Shown here piece by piece: positions 42,283-50,203 of a DNA stretch of 64,000 bases. The first letter of the stretch is position 1. Each line of letters opens with the position of its first letter. The notes under the pieces are model-generated. The model did not search any database, had not been told where the DNA came from, and saw nothing but the letters and a program-made list of their open reading frames with translations. Where the stretch lies: positions 84,100-148,099 of the forward strand of contig JAMJTW010000031.1 of NCBI GenBank assembly GCA_024281175.1, given 5' to 3'. The stretch comes from Candidatus Thiovulum imperiosus. GTDB taxonomy: Bacteria; Campylobacterota; Campylobacteria; Campylobacterales; Thiovulaceae. The position numbers and the translations under genes were made by a program.

Positions 42283-43484
42283 GGTTCTAAAAGAATGAGA
42301 ATTGTATCCATAACATTGGTGCCACTCTTTGTAAAAATACTGCCACCAATAAGTTGGAAAAGAGTTCCAGAGTCATTCCAATTGAGATAGTTGTGTAAAT
42401 TTAGATGTAGCAGTTTTGCAAATTTATAACTCTCACTATTTAAGAGAACTCCAGTAGCTGATGAGGTTCCATCTTTTCCATCTGTTCCAGAAGCTAAAAT
42501 TGTAATTCCAGAACTCTCTCTCAACTCAATTAGAGCAGAAAGACCTATTTCATGATTTCGTCCTCCAATACCTTTTCCTCTTACTGTTACAGAACTTTCA
42601 CCTCCAAAAATCAGCAGAGTAGGTTTTGAAACTTTTTCTAATTTCGCTTTTGCAATAGAGACTATAAATTTTCCAATCTCTCTAGCTTCACCTTTAAAGT
42701 CTACTCCACAAATCTCTGTCTCCAACCCTTCTGCCTTTCCAATTTTAGAAAGAGCATTTAAGAAAATTCTATTTCCTCCAATTAGTGTATGTTTTGGATT
42801 TTGAAAACTCTCTACTTTTTTACCCTCTAAAACTTTTTTCACACTATCTGGAAATTTCTCAAAAATTCTAAATCTCTGAAGTATCTCTTTTGGATTATCA
42901 CACTCTTTTGCAAATAGAGGTCCGGAACCGACTACTGAAAAGTCATCTCCAAAAACATCGGAGAGAACCAAAACTTCTCCTTCTGCTTTTAGAAAATTTA
43001 GAGTTTTTCCACCTTTCACTTTTGAAATCGCTTTTCTAACACAATTCACCTCATCAATAGATAGGGGATTTGAGAGAAGCAATTTATAGCTCTTTTGTAA
43101 ATCTTTTAGTGAAATACCATCTTCTGGCAATTCAAACATAGCTGAAGCTCCACCAGAAAGGAGAAAAAGATATCTACCTTTTACATCTTTCATCTTTTTC
43201 AAAAGAGCCTTTGTAGAAGAGATGGAATTCTCAGCAGGAATTGGGTGGTCTCCTTTTAAAACTTCAAAATCTTCTCTTTCAGAATTTGAAATGAGATTTA
43301 CATTATAAACTTCTGCTCTTTTTATTATCGCTTCAGCCATCTCAATAGACGCTTTTCCAACTCCAAAAATATGAAATTTCTCTTTTGGTAATTCTACTTC
43401 TTTTAATAATTTATCCGGCCTTACTTCTTCTAAAGCCTTTGTGAAAATTTTTTCTAAATCTATCATCTTATACATTTCGTTCAA
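42279..43484 (-). CDS. Glycerate 2-kinase (GckA/MOFRL family)
   Basis: The 401 residues contain the DUF4147 N-terminal domain (HIFGVGKASIEMAEAI; LLSGGASAMFELPEDG) and the C-terminal MOFRL domain (GIGGRNHEIGLSALIEL; ASGTDGKDGTSSATGVLL). It phosphorylates D-glycerate at position 2 using ATP. MYKM at the start offers a second ATG at 43466. It overlaps the glycosyltransferase gene by four bases; no metabolic link between the two is obvious. Confidence 0.9.
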   Translation of the reverse strand: MNEMYKMIDLEKIFTKALEEVRPDKLLKEVELPKEKFHIFGVGKASIEMAEAIIKRAEVYNVNLISNSEREDFEVLKGDHPIPAENSISSTKALLKKMKDVKGRYLFLLSGGASAMFELPEDGISLKDLQKSYKLLLSNPLSIDEVNCVRKAISKVKGGKTLNFLKAEGEVLVLSDVFGDDFSVVGSGPLFAKECDNPKEILQRFRIFEKFPDSVKKVLEGKKVESFQNPKHTLIGGNRIFLNALSKIGKAEGLETEICGVDFKGEAREIGKFIVSIAKAKLEKVSKPTLLIFGGESSVTVRGKGIGGRNHEIGLSALIELRESSGITILASGTDGKDGTSSATGVLLNSESYKFAKLLHLNLHNYLNWNDSGTLFQLIGGSIFTKSGTNVMDTILILLEP

Positions 43485-43507
43485 AAGTAGAAATTACTAA
43501 ATAGTGT

Positions 43508-43531
43508 AGAAGTCTCAAAAAAGAGACTTCT
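43508..43531 (-). terminator. Hairpin after ychF
   Basis: A perfect 9-bp stem AGAAGTCTC/GAGACTTCT with a six-A loop, 15 bases downstream of the ychF stop on the minus strand. Confidence 0.6.
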
Positions 43532-43546
43532 CAACAAGTTCAGGAA

Positions 43547-44647
43547 TTAAACATTAAATCGAAAGTGAATAACATCTCCATCAGCAACAACATAATCTTT
43601 ACCTTCTAACCTCATCGCTCCAGCCTCTTTTGATTTCGCTTCACCACCATATTTTACATACTCTTCATATCCAATAATTTCAGCTCGAATAAAACCTTTT
43701 TCAAAATCGTTATGAATTACAGAAGCAGATTTAGGAGCTTTCCAACCTTTCTCAATTGTCCAAGCTCGAACCTCTTTTACTCCAGCTGTAAAATATGTGA
43801 TAAGTCCAAGTTTTGCAAATCCCGTTCTGATGATAGTATCCAAACTCGACTCTTCTACACCCATAGACTCTAGGAACTCTATCTGCTCTGCCTCTTCAAG
43901 ACCAACAAGTTCCTCTTCAACTTTTGCACAAAGTTTTATAGTTTCAGCGCCAACCTCTTTAGAGTATTTTTGAACCTCTTTTACAAAAACATTATCCTCT
44001 TCAAGTCCATCTTCATCAACATTTGCTCCGTAAATAACATCTTTATTTGTCAAAAATCTTAAAGCAGTATCAAGTTTCTGAAACTCTTCACTATCTCTTT
44101 CTGGAAATGTTCTCGTAGGTCTGCTCTCTTCAAGATGTGCTAAAACTTTCTCAATTAGTTCCAACTCTTTTCTAGCATCTTTATCAAATTTTGCCTGTTT
44201 TGTTGTCTTCTCTTTTCTCTTTTGAAGAGTCTCCAAATCAGCAAAAAGCAGTTCAAGCTCTATGATTTCAATATCTCGAATTGGATTTATGTTTCCTTCA
44301 ACATGAGTTACATTACCATCTTCAAAACAGCGAACCATGTGAAGAATTACCTCTGTTTCTCGAATATTTGCCAAAAACTGGTTTCCAAGTCCTTCCCCTT
44401 TACTAGCACCTTTTACAAGACCAGCAATATCTACAAATTCAACAACCGCATGTTGAATTTTCTCTGGATTTACAATTTTCGAGAGTTCATCTAATCTACC
44501 ATCTGGAACTGGAACAATAGCTTTATTTGGTTCAATTGTGCAGAATGGGTAGTTTTGAGCTTCAGCATTTTGAGCTTTTGTTAGGGCATTAAAAGTTGTA
44601 GATTTCCCAACATTTGGAAGTCCAACAATTCCTATACTTAATCCCAT
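43547..44647 (-). CDS. ychF: Ribosome-binding ATPase YchF
   Basis: YchF is an OBG-family P-loop protein that prefers ATP and binds the 50S/70S ribosome. The 366 residues have G1 GLPNVGKSTTFN, G3 in FVDIAGLVKGASKGEG, a long central coiled coil and the C-terminal TGS domain ending VVADGDVIHFRFNV. The start MGLSIGIVGLPNVGKS at 44647, with AAAGGAA upstream, is chosen over an ATG six codons earlier. Confidence 0.96.
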   Translation of the reverse strand: MGLSIGIVGLPNVGKSTTFNALTKAQNAEAQNYPFCTIEPNKAIVPVPDGRLDELSKIVNPEKIQHAVVEFVDIAGLVKGASKGEGLGNQFLANIRETEVILHMVRCFEDGNVTHVEGNINPIRDIEIIELELLFADLETLQKRKEKTTKQAKFDKDARKELELIEKVLAHLEESRPTRTFPERDSEEFQKLDTALRFLTNKDVIYGANVDEDGLEEDNVFVKEVQKYSKEVGAETIKLCAKVEEELVGLEEAEQIEFLESMGVEESSLDTIIRTGFAKLGLITYFTAGVKEVRAWTIEKGWKAPKSASVIHNDFEKGFIRAEIIGYEEYVKYGGEAKSKEAGAMRLEGKDYVVADGDVIHFRFNV

Positions 44648-44695
44648 ATAATTCCTTTTCTGCAATTTTACAAGAATAGAGAATTATAACTCTGA

Positions 44696-44701
44696 TAAAA
44701 T
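44696..44701 (+). promoter_or_regulatory. -10 box for the diguanylate cyclase gene
   Basis: Extended -10 CTGATAAAATGC, 27 bases before the ATG at 44728, with GGAG at 44718-44721. Confidence 0.45.
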
Positions 44702-44727
44702 GCTGTAATTAGATTTTGGAGTTTATC

Positions 44728-47082
44728 ATGAAGCAAGATGGCAAAATAAAAACTATTTTTACAATTCTCTTTTTCTATATAGTAATAGAAGTTTTAGTTG
44801 GGTATTACTTTTTACAAAAAGAGAGTAATGAAATTGCAAATTACACTTCTGAAAAAATTGAGAGTCAATATCAAGATTTTGTAAATGTTTATCAAAATAT
44901 TGAAAATAGCATTCTTTCTAAAGTATTCAACTTCAATAAACCTGAAGTTATCTCTATTTTGACGAAAGCCAATGAAACAGAAGATAGTGAAGAACTTGCA
45001 AAATTACGGGGTGAACTCTATACCTCCTTTCAACCACTATTTTTGGAATTAAATCAAAATGGCATTGAGATTTTTCATTTTCATCTACCAAACTCTATCT
45101 CTTTTCTTAGAATGCATCGACCAGATAAGTTTGGAGACTCTCTTTCTAACATTAGAACCTCCATCTCTAAAAGTCAAAAGAACCTCATCTTTGTTCAAGG
45201 ATATGAGGGAGGCAGAATAAAGAGTGGTTTTAGAAATATAATTCCAATATATAATAAAAATAGACTCTTAGGTAGTGTTGAAATCTCTTTTTCAGAAAAG
45301 AAATTACTTCAAGAGTTAAAACAAATCACAAACAATCGTTACTCATTTATTCTTAAAAAGAGTTATATTGATGGTAAAGTTTGGGATGAGTGGTCAGATA
45401 TCTACTCTTTATCAGGAATAGATAAAAACTTTGTAACCTTACGATCTTATGAGAATAGTTTTCTTGTCCATAATAGAATAGCTTATGAACATATTAATAC
45501 TCTATTGAGTCATCAAATAGAAAAAGAACTTTTAAAATTTCAAAGATTTTCAAAATATATTCAATATGAAGACCAAGATATTTTAGCCTCTTTTATCCCT
45601 TTGAAAGATTTTGATGGAGAAAATATTGGTTACATAGTTGGATATAAAGATGATGCAAAATATGAGGTAATTAGAGCTAATAACTCTTTAGAACTTTATA
45701 TAACTTCTCTTATCATAACTCTATTTTTTATTTTCATCTACTATTACATTTCAAAATCACAACAAGTTAAAGTCCAAAGAAAATATTTTGATACTATTTT
45801 TAATACTCAAAAAGATATTGTTGTTATCACAGAGGGAACAACTCTTTCTGATGCCAATAAGACATTTTTTGAATTTTTTGGTTTTAGTGATATCGCTCAA
45901 TTTAAAAGCAAACATGACTGTATCTGTGAATATTTAGAGAAGATTGAGAAAGATGATTTTATATACAAAGACAAATATGGAGAGAATTGGGTTCAAACAA
46001 TTTTAAAAAATCCTCAAGTAGATTGGAAAGGTGAGATTATTAAAAACTCTAAAAAGTATACTTTTTCAATTGAGGCTATCTATCTCTATTTTGATGAAGA
46101 GGAGAGAAGTTTAGTTACATTTCACGATATAACTTCTATTATAAAAACTAAAGATGAGTTAGAAGAGAAAGTAAAAGAGAGAACTCATGAGTTGGTTGAA
46201 CAGAAACAGGAGTTAGAAAAATATAGAAATCTTGTAGATGAGAACATCATTATCTCTTCAACTGATATGAGTGGTATTATCACTCATGTTTCAGAAGCAT
46301 TTGTAAAAATCTCTGGATATAGTAGAGAAGAGTTGCTTGGTTCTAATCACAATATTGTAAGACACCCAAACAATCCAAAATCTCTATATAAAGATATGTG
46401 GGATTTACTTTTAGCTGGAAAGGTTTGGAAGGGTGAAATTAGAAATATGAATAAGAGCAAGGAGGCTTATTGGGTTAAGGCAAGTATATATCCTAAATAC
46501 AGTAGTAGTGGAGACATTTCTGGATATACAGCAATTAGACAAGATATTACAGATAAAAAGATAGTTGAGGAACTATCAGTTCGAGACCCTTTAACTGGAC
46601 TTCTAAATCGTAGAAACTTCAATAGTGTAATTTTAGAAGAGATGAGAAAAGCAAAAAGTAGAAACACCTCTTTTTCATTTATTGTAATGGATGTAGACAA
46701 TTTCAAAAAGTATAATGATAATTATGGTCATCAAAATGGAGATGCTGTTTTGAAGTCTGTTGCTAGAGTTTTTAAAACTGAGATTGGTTGTGAAGATTGT
46801 TACACATTTAGATTAGGTGGAGAAGAGTTTGGTGCTATCTATTCTGGAAACTCTCGAGATGAGTCATTAGAGATAGCAGATAGATGTCGAAAAGAGTTGG
46901 AGAATTTAGCAATTCTACATGAACACAATTCAGGTTTTGGAGTTGTAACAGGTTCATTTGGTTTAGCTTTTGCAAATAGTGTAGATGGTGTAACAGACCA
47001 TGACATGTATAAATATGCTGATGAGGTTCTTTATAAAGCTAAAAATAGTGGAAGAAATAGAGTGGAGATAAAAGAGATTTGA
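44728..47082 (+). CDS. Membrane diguanylate cyclase with Cache and PAS sensors
   Basis: The 784-residue protein has a membrane helix near residues 12-30 and a periplasmic dCache-type domain recognised by IEIFHFHLPNSISFLRMHRP and KFGDSLSNIRTSI. A second helix (LITLFFIFIYYYIS) lies near residue 335. Two cytoplasmic PAS domains follow (the second SSTDMSGIITHVSEAFVKIS), then a GGDEF domain: LTGLLNRRNFNSVI, VMDVDNFKKYNDNYGH and active site RLGGEEFGAIY. The RxxD inhibitory site is absent (GCED at that place), so product inhibition is probably missing. It should make cyclic di-GMP in response to a periplasmic ligand. ATG 44728 is set by GGAG. Confidence 0.9.
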   Translation: MKQDGKIKTIFTILFFYIVIEVLVGYYFLQKESNEIANYTSEKIESQYQDFVNVYQNIENSILSKVFNFNKPEVISILTKANETEDSEELAKLRGELYTSFQPLFLELNQNGIEIFHFHLPNSISFLRMHRPDKFGDSLSNIRTSISKSQKNLIFVQGYEGGRIKSGFRNIIPIYNKNRLLGSVEISFSEKKLLQELKQITNNRYSFILKKSYIDGKVWDEWSDIYSLSGIDKNFVTLRSYENSFLVHNRIAYEHINTLLSHQIEKELLKFQRFSKYIQYEDQDILASFIPLKDFDGENIGYIVGYKDDAKYEVIRANNSLELYITSLIITLFFIFIYYYISKSQQVKVQRKYFDTIFNTQKDIVVITEGTTLSDANKTFFEFFGFSDIAQFKSKHDCICEYLEKIEKDDFIYKDKYGENWVQTILKNPQVDWKGEIIKNSKKYTFSIEAIYLYFDEEERSLVTFHDITSIIKTKDELEEKVKERTHELVEQKQELEKYRNLVDENIIISSTDMSGIITHVSEAFVKISGYSREELLGSNHNIVRHPNNPKSLYKDMWDLLLAGKVWKGEIRNMNKSKEAYWVKASIYPKYSSSGDISGYTAIRQDITDKKIVEELSVRDPLTGLLNRRNFNSVILEEMRKAKSRNTSFSFIVMDVDNFKKYNDNYGHQNGDAVLKSVARVFKTEIGCEDCYTFRLGGEEFGAIYSGNSRDESLEIADRCRKELENLAILHEHNSGFGVVTGSFGLAFANSVDGVTDHDMYKYADEVLYKAKNSGRNRVEIKEI

Positions 47083-47834
47083 GATTAAATAGATATATTG
47101 CTCACAATAGCAGATATAGTAGAAGAGAAGCTGACCAGCTAATTTTTGATGGTAAAGTAAAAATTGATGGAAAAGTTATTTCAAACCCAGCAACTACAAT
47201 AGAAAATGAGAAAGTTTCTGTAAATGGAAACCTCATCACCAAAAAGAGTGAATATACATTTTTAGTTTACAATAAACCAAAAGGGGAGCTTGTTACAAAA
47301 AGTGACCCTCAAGGTAGACGGACAGTTTTCCATTCACTTGGAAGTAGATATAGAGGATTTTCACCTGTTGGAAGATTGGATTTTAGTAGTGAAGGTGTTC
47401 TAATTTTCAGTGATGCTATTGATATAGTTGATAAACTTATGAGTAGTGATTTAGAGAGAGTTTATAAAATCAAAGTTGCTGGAAAAATAACTCAAGCTGT
47501 AATTTCAGCAATGGAGAGTGGTCTTGAAATTCCTGATAATGTTGGTGGTCATGAGAAGAGTGAAATTACAAATATGGAAATTCAGAAATTCAACTGGTTT
47601 GAAATTCAGAAAAACAGTAGAAATTACTCTATTTTAAAAGTTAGTATTAGTGAGGGAAAGAATAGAGAATTACGGCGCTTTTTTGCCAATTTTGGATTAG
47701 ATGTTTTAGATTTAAAAAGAGTTAGTTATGGTTGGATAAATCTAAATGCCTTGCCAACAGGAAAAAAAAGGTTCTTTTCAAAAGAAGAGTATGATGAATT
47801 ACGAAAGTTTCTAAAAAAGGAGAGAGAGATTTGA
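47079..47834 (+). CDS. RsuA/RluB-family 23S rRNA pseudouridine synthase
   Basis: The 251 residues have an N-terminal S4 RNA-binding domain (MRLNRYIAHNSRYSRREADQ, then VKIDGKVISNPAT) and the synthase core with YNKPKGELVTKSD and the catalytic Asp in VGRLDFSSEGVLIF. ISEGKNRELRRFFANFG closes the family signature. It probably modifies a large-subunit rRNA uridine, as RluB does. TTG at 47079 overlaps the cyclase stop, giving a coupled operon. Confidence 0.9.
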   Translation: MRLNRYIAHNSRYSRREADQLIFDGKVKIDGKVISNPATTIENEKVSVNGNLITKKSEYTFLVYNKPKGELVTKSDPQGRRTVFHSLGSRYRGFSPVGRLDFSSEGVLIFSDAIDIVDKLMSSDLERVYKIKVAGKITQAVISAMESGLEIPDNVGGHEKSEITNMEIQKFNWFEIQKNSRNYSILKVSISEGKNRELRRFFANFGLDVLDLKRVSYGWINLNALPTGKKRFFSKEEYDELRKFLKKEREI

Positions 47835-48961
47835 AAAAAGTAATACTTTTACTATTGCCAATAATTCTTTTTGGCAAAGGTGATGATGAGGTAGATTATG
47901 TTGGTTTAGCATCAATTCTAATTAGAGATGGACATTATGATAGAGCATTAGAGACTTTACAAGAGGTAGATTTAGATAGTAATAGTACAGATAAGATGCG
48001 TTTTTACACTCTTCGAGGTGTAATTCATATGAAAAAAGAGAACTACTATTCAGCAATAAGTGATTTTGAGGACTCTTTCTTTTACGGGAAAAATGAGAGA
48101 AAAATTAGAGTCTACATTGCAAAAGGGTATTTTACAACAAAGAATTATGATAGAACAATTTTAGCTCTAAACATGGTTCCAGAAATATATATAAATGACC
48201 CAGCTCTAATTAGCATGAAGGCTCAATCTCACTGGAAATTAGGAGAGAAAGAGGAGGCGTTAGAAACTATCTCTTTTGGAATTTCCAGGTTTCCAGATTT
48301 TGCAAACTTCTATAAACAGAAATTTTTCTACCTCATCGACTTAAAACTTTTTCAAGAAGCTAAAACTGTTGGCTTAAAATTTTTAGAGTTGGGAGAACCA
48401 GATGCTGAAGACTATTTAGGAATTGGTAATGCTTTTCGAAGAAGTGGTGATTTAGATGAAGCTCTAAAGTTTCTCCAAATTGCACAGTTGAAGTTTCCAA
48501 ATAGTGCTAGGGTTCTAATTGAGATGGGACATGTTTATATTGATAAAGACCAACTTCTTTCTGCTGCTCAAGTTTTTGAAAAGGCGAGTCTTCTTGATAA
48601 TAAATATTCTCAAGAGGCAAGTGAACTCTATCGTAGAGTAAAACGGTTCTACCACACTCTATACCTCAATGCAAAAATCATAGACCAAAAAGAGAAATTT
48701 AAACAGAGAATGGCTCTCTATTTGGAACTTGGACATTTTGAGAGTGCTGCCGCAATGGAGGTTGGTTTAAGCAGAATTGGACTTTTAGAAGATGAAAATA
48801 TCAGATATGCTCTCGCTTTTGCACTCTCTAAAATTGGAAAGTATGACGCTTCAGAAAAACATCTGAAATATATTACAAATAGTTCTCTTTTCAAACAAGC
48901 AACCCAGCTTAGAGCTTCCATGGCAGATTGTAGAGTTGATATGTGGAAATGTGAATTGTGA
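47831..48961 (+). CDS. Exported TPR protein
   Basis: A 376-residue protein with an export signal (MKKVILLLLPIILFGKGDDE, TTG start) and at least six tetratricopeptide units from residue 25 on (GLASILIRDGHYDRALETLQ; GNAFRRSGDLDEALKFLQIA; GHVYIDKDQLLSAAQVFEKA). It has no enzymatic motif. It probably scaffolds a periplasmic or outer-membrane complex. It overlaps the genes on both sides by four bases. The partner is unknown. Confidence 0.8.
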   Translation: MKKVILLLLPIILFGKGDDEVDYVGLASILIRDGHYDRALETLQEVDLDSNSTDKMRFYTLRGVIHMKKENYYSAISDFEDSFFYGKNERKIRVYIAKGYFTTKNYDRTILALNMVPEIYINDPALISMKAQSHWKLGEKEEALETISFGISRFPDFANFYKQKFFYLIDLKLFQEAKTVGLKFLELGEPDAEDYLGIGNAFRRSGDLDEALKFLQIAQLKFPNSARVLIEMGHVYIDKDQLLSAAQVFEKASLLDNKYSQEASELYRRVKRFYHTLYLNAKIIDQKEKFKQRMALYLELGHFESAAAMEVGLSRIGLLEDENIRYALAFALSKIGKYDASEKHLKYITNSSLFKQATQLRASMADCRVDMWKCEL

Positions 48962-50070
48962 AAATTCTTCACACTTCAGATTGGCACTTAGGTCAAAGTT
49001 TTATGGGCTTCTCCAGAGAGGAGGAGCATCTAAAATTTTTTGAGTGGCTTTTAGAAAAGATAGAGAGTTACAAGATAGAAGTTCTTATTGTCTCTGGCGA
49101 TATTTTTGACTCTATGACTCCACCAAATTACGCACTTAAACTCTACTACTCTTTTCTTTCAAAACTTGCTAAAACTAATATTGCTCAAGTTGTAATTATT
49201 GCTGGAAACCACGATTCCATTTCTACAATTTCAGCACCAAAAGAGATTTTAGAAATCTTAAATATTAGAGTTGTAGCGAGTAGCGGAGAGATAATTCATA
49301 TTCCAGAAGTTGGTATAGTTTGTGCAATTCCTTTTCTTCGAGATAGTGTAATAAAAAAGTTTGTGAGCAAAGAGAATTTAGAAGCTAGAGTGGAGGCCAT
49401 TCAGAAAGGTGTAAAAAGACACTATTTTGAGATGTTCCAGAAAGCGAAAGAGATTTCTAAAGAGTTGCCAATTATTGCTACTGGACATCTAACAGCTTGG
49501 AATGTTAAAAATGGAGATGGTGAGAGAAATATTGGAAATCTTGAGGGATTACAAAAAGATACATTTCCAGATTTTGATTACATTGCTCTTGGACACATTC
49601 ACAAATTTCAGAAAGTTTCTGAAAATATATTTTATAGTGGTTCTCCAATTCCAATCACTTTCAAAGAGGCGAAATATAAGAAATTTGTAATAGTTCAAGA
49701 TTTAAATAGTAAAGAGTTTCAAAAATTAGAAGTTCCAAAATTCCGTGAGATTCTCTCTATCTCTACCAAGTTTGAAAATATTGAAGAGGAATTTTTAAAA
49801 GTTCCCAAAAAGAGTTTTGTAGAACTCTATATCGAAGATGACTTTGGAGATGCTATTGTTGAAAGAGTAGACCAATTGGCAAATTTATACAATTTCCACA
49901 TCTTGGCAAAAAAGTTTGAGACAAAAAAAGAGAATTTGAGTAGAGTAGAAAATATTGAAAATATTGAAGAGCTTTCACCTGAAGATATCTTCTCAAGAAG
50001 AGTAGAGGGAATGGAAAAGAGCGAAGAACTTTGGGAAGCGTATAGAGAAATTTCAGCAATTTTGGAGTGA
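48958..50070 (+). CDS. sbcD: Nuclease SbcCD subunit D
   Basis: SbcD is the Mre11-type phosphoesterase that, with SbcC, cuts DNA hairpins and blocked ends. The 370 residues contain the metal motifs LHTSDWHLGQSF, VSGDIFDSMTPP, IAGNHDS and ALGHIHKFQ, in order, and SGSPIPITFKEA. The start is GTG 48958, overlapping the TPR stop. sbcC would be expected next but the gene is followed by a palindromic element and a convergent gene, so SbcC lies elsewhere. Confidence 0.92.
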   Translation: MKILHTSDWHLGQSFMGFSREEEHLKFFEWLLEKIESYKIEVLIVSGDIFDSMTPPNYALKLYYSFLSKLAKTNIAQVVIIAGNHDSISTISAPKEILEILNIRVVASSGEIIHIPEVGIVCAIPFLRDSVIKKFVSKENLEARVEAIQKGVKRHYFEMFQKAKEISKELPIIATGHLTAWNVKNGDGERNIGNLEGLQKDTFPDFDYIALGHIHKFQKVSENIFYSGSPIPITFKEAKYKKFVIVQDLNSKEFQKLEVPKFREILSISTKFENIEEEFLKVPKKSFVELYIEDDFGDAIVERVDQLANLYNFHILAKKFETKKENLSRVENIENIEELSPEDIFSRRVEGMEKSEELWEAYREISAILE

Positions 50071-50091
50071 CCAAATAGATTTGTGTCTCTC

Positions 50092-50186
50092 TGTCATTTC
50101 GAAATGAGCGAAGCGATTGAGAAATCTTGGAAACTTACCGTTTTACTAAAGAAAAGATTTCTCACCCGAAAGGGTTCGAAATGACA
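50092..50186. repeat. REP-like palindromic element, copy 2
   Basis: A 95-base imperfect palindrome between the convergent sbcD and DUF1800 genes. The left arm TGTCATTTCGAA pairs with the right arm TTCGAAATGACA, and the inner TGAGAAATCTT pairs with AAGATTTCTCA. Internal hairpins GCGAAGC and CCCGAAAGGG lie in the arms. The termini resemble those of the element at 5156-5225. The format fits an interspersed non-autonomous repeat, which could also terminate both genes. Confidence 0.75.
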
Positions 50187-50203
50187 TATAACCACTCCTG
50201 AAA

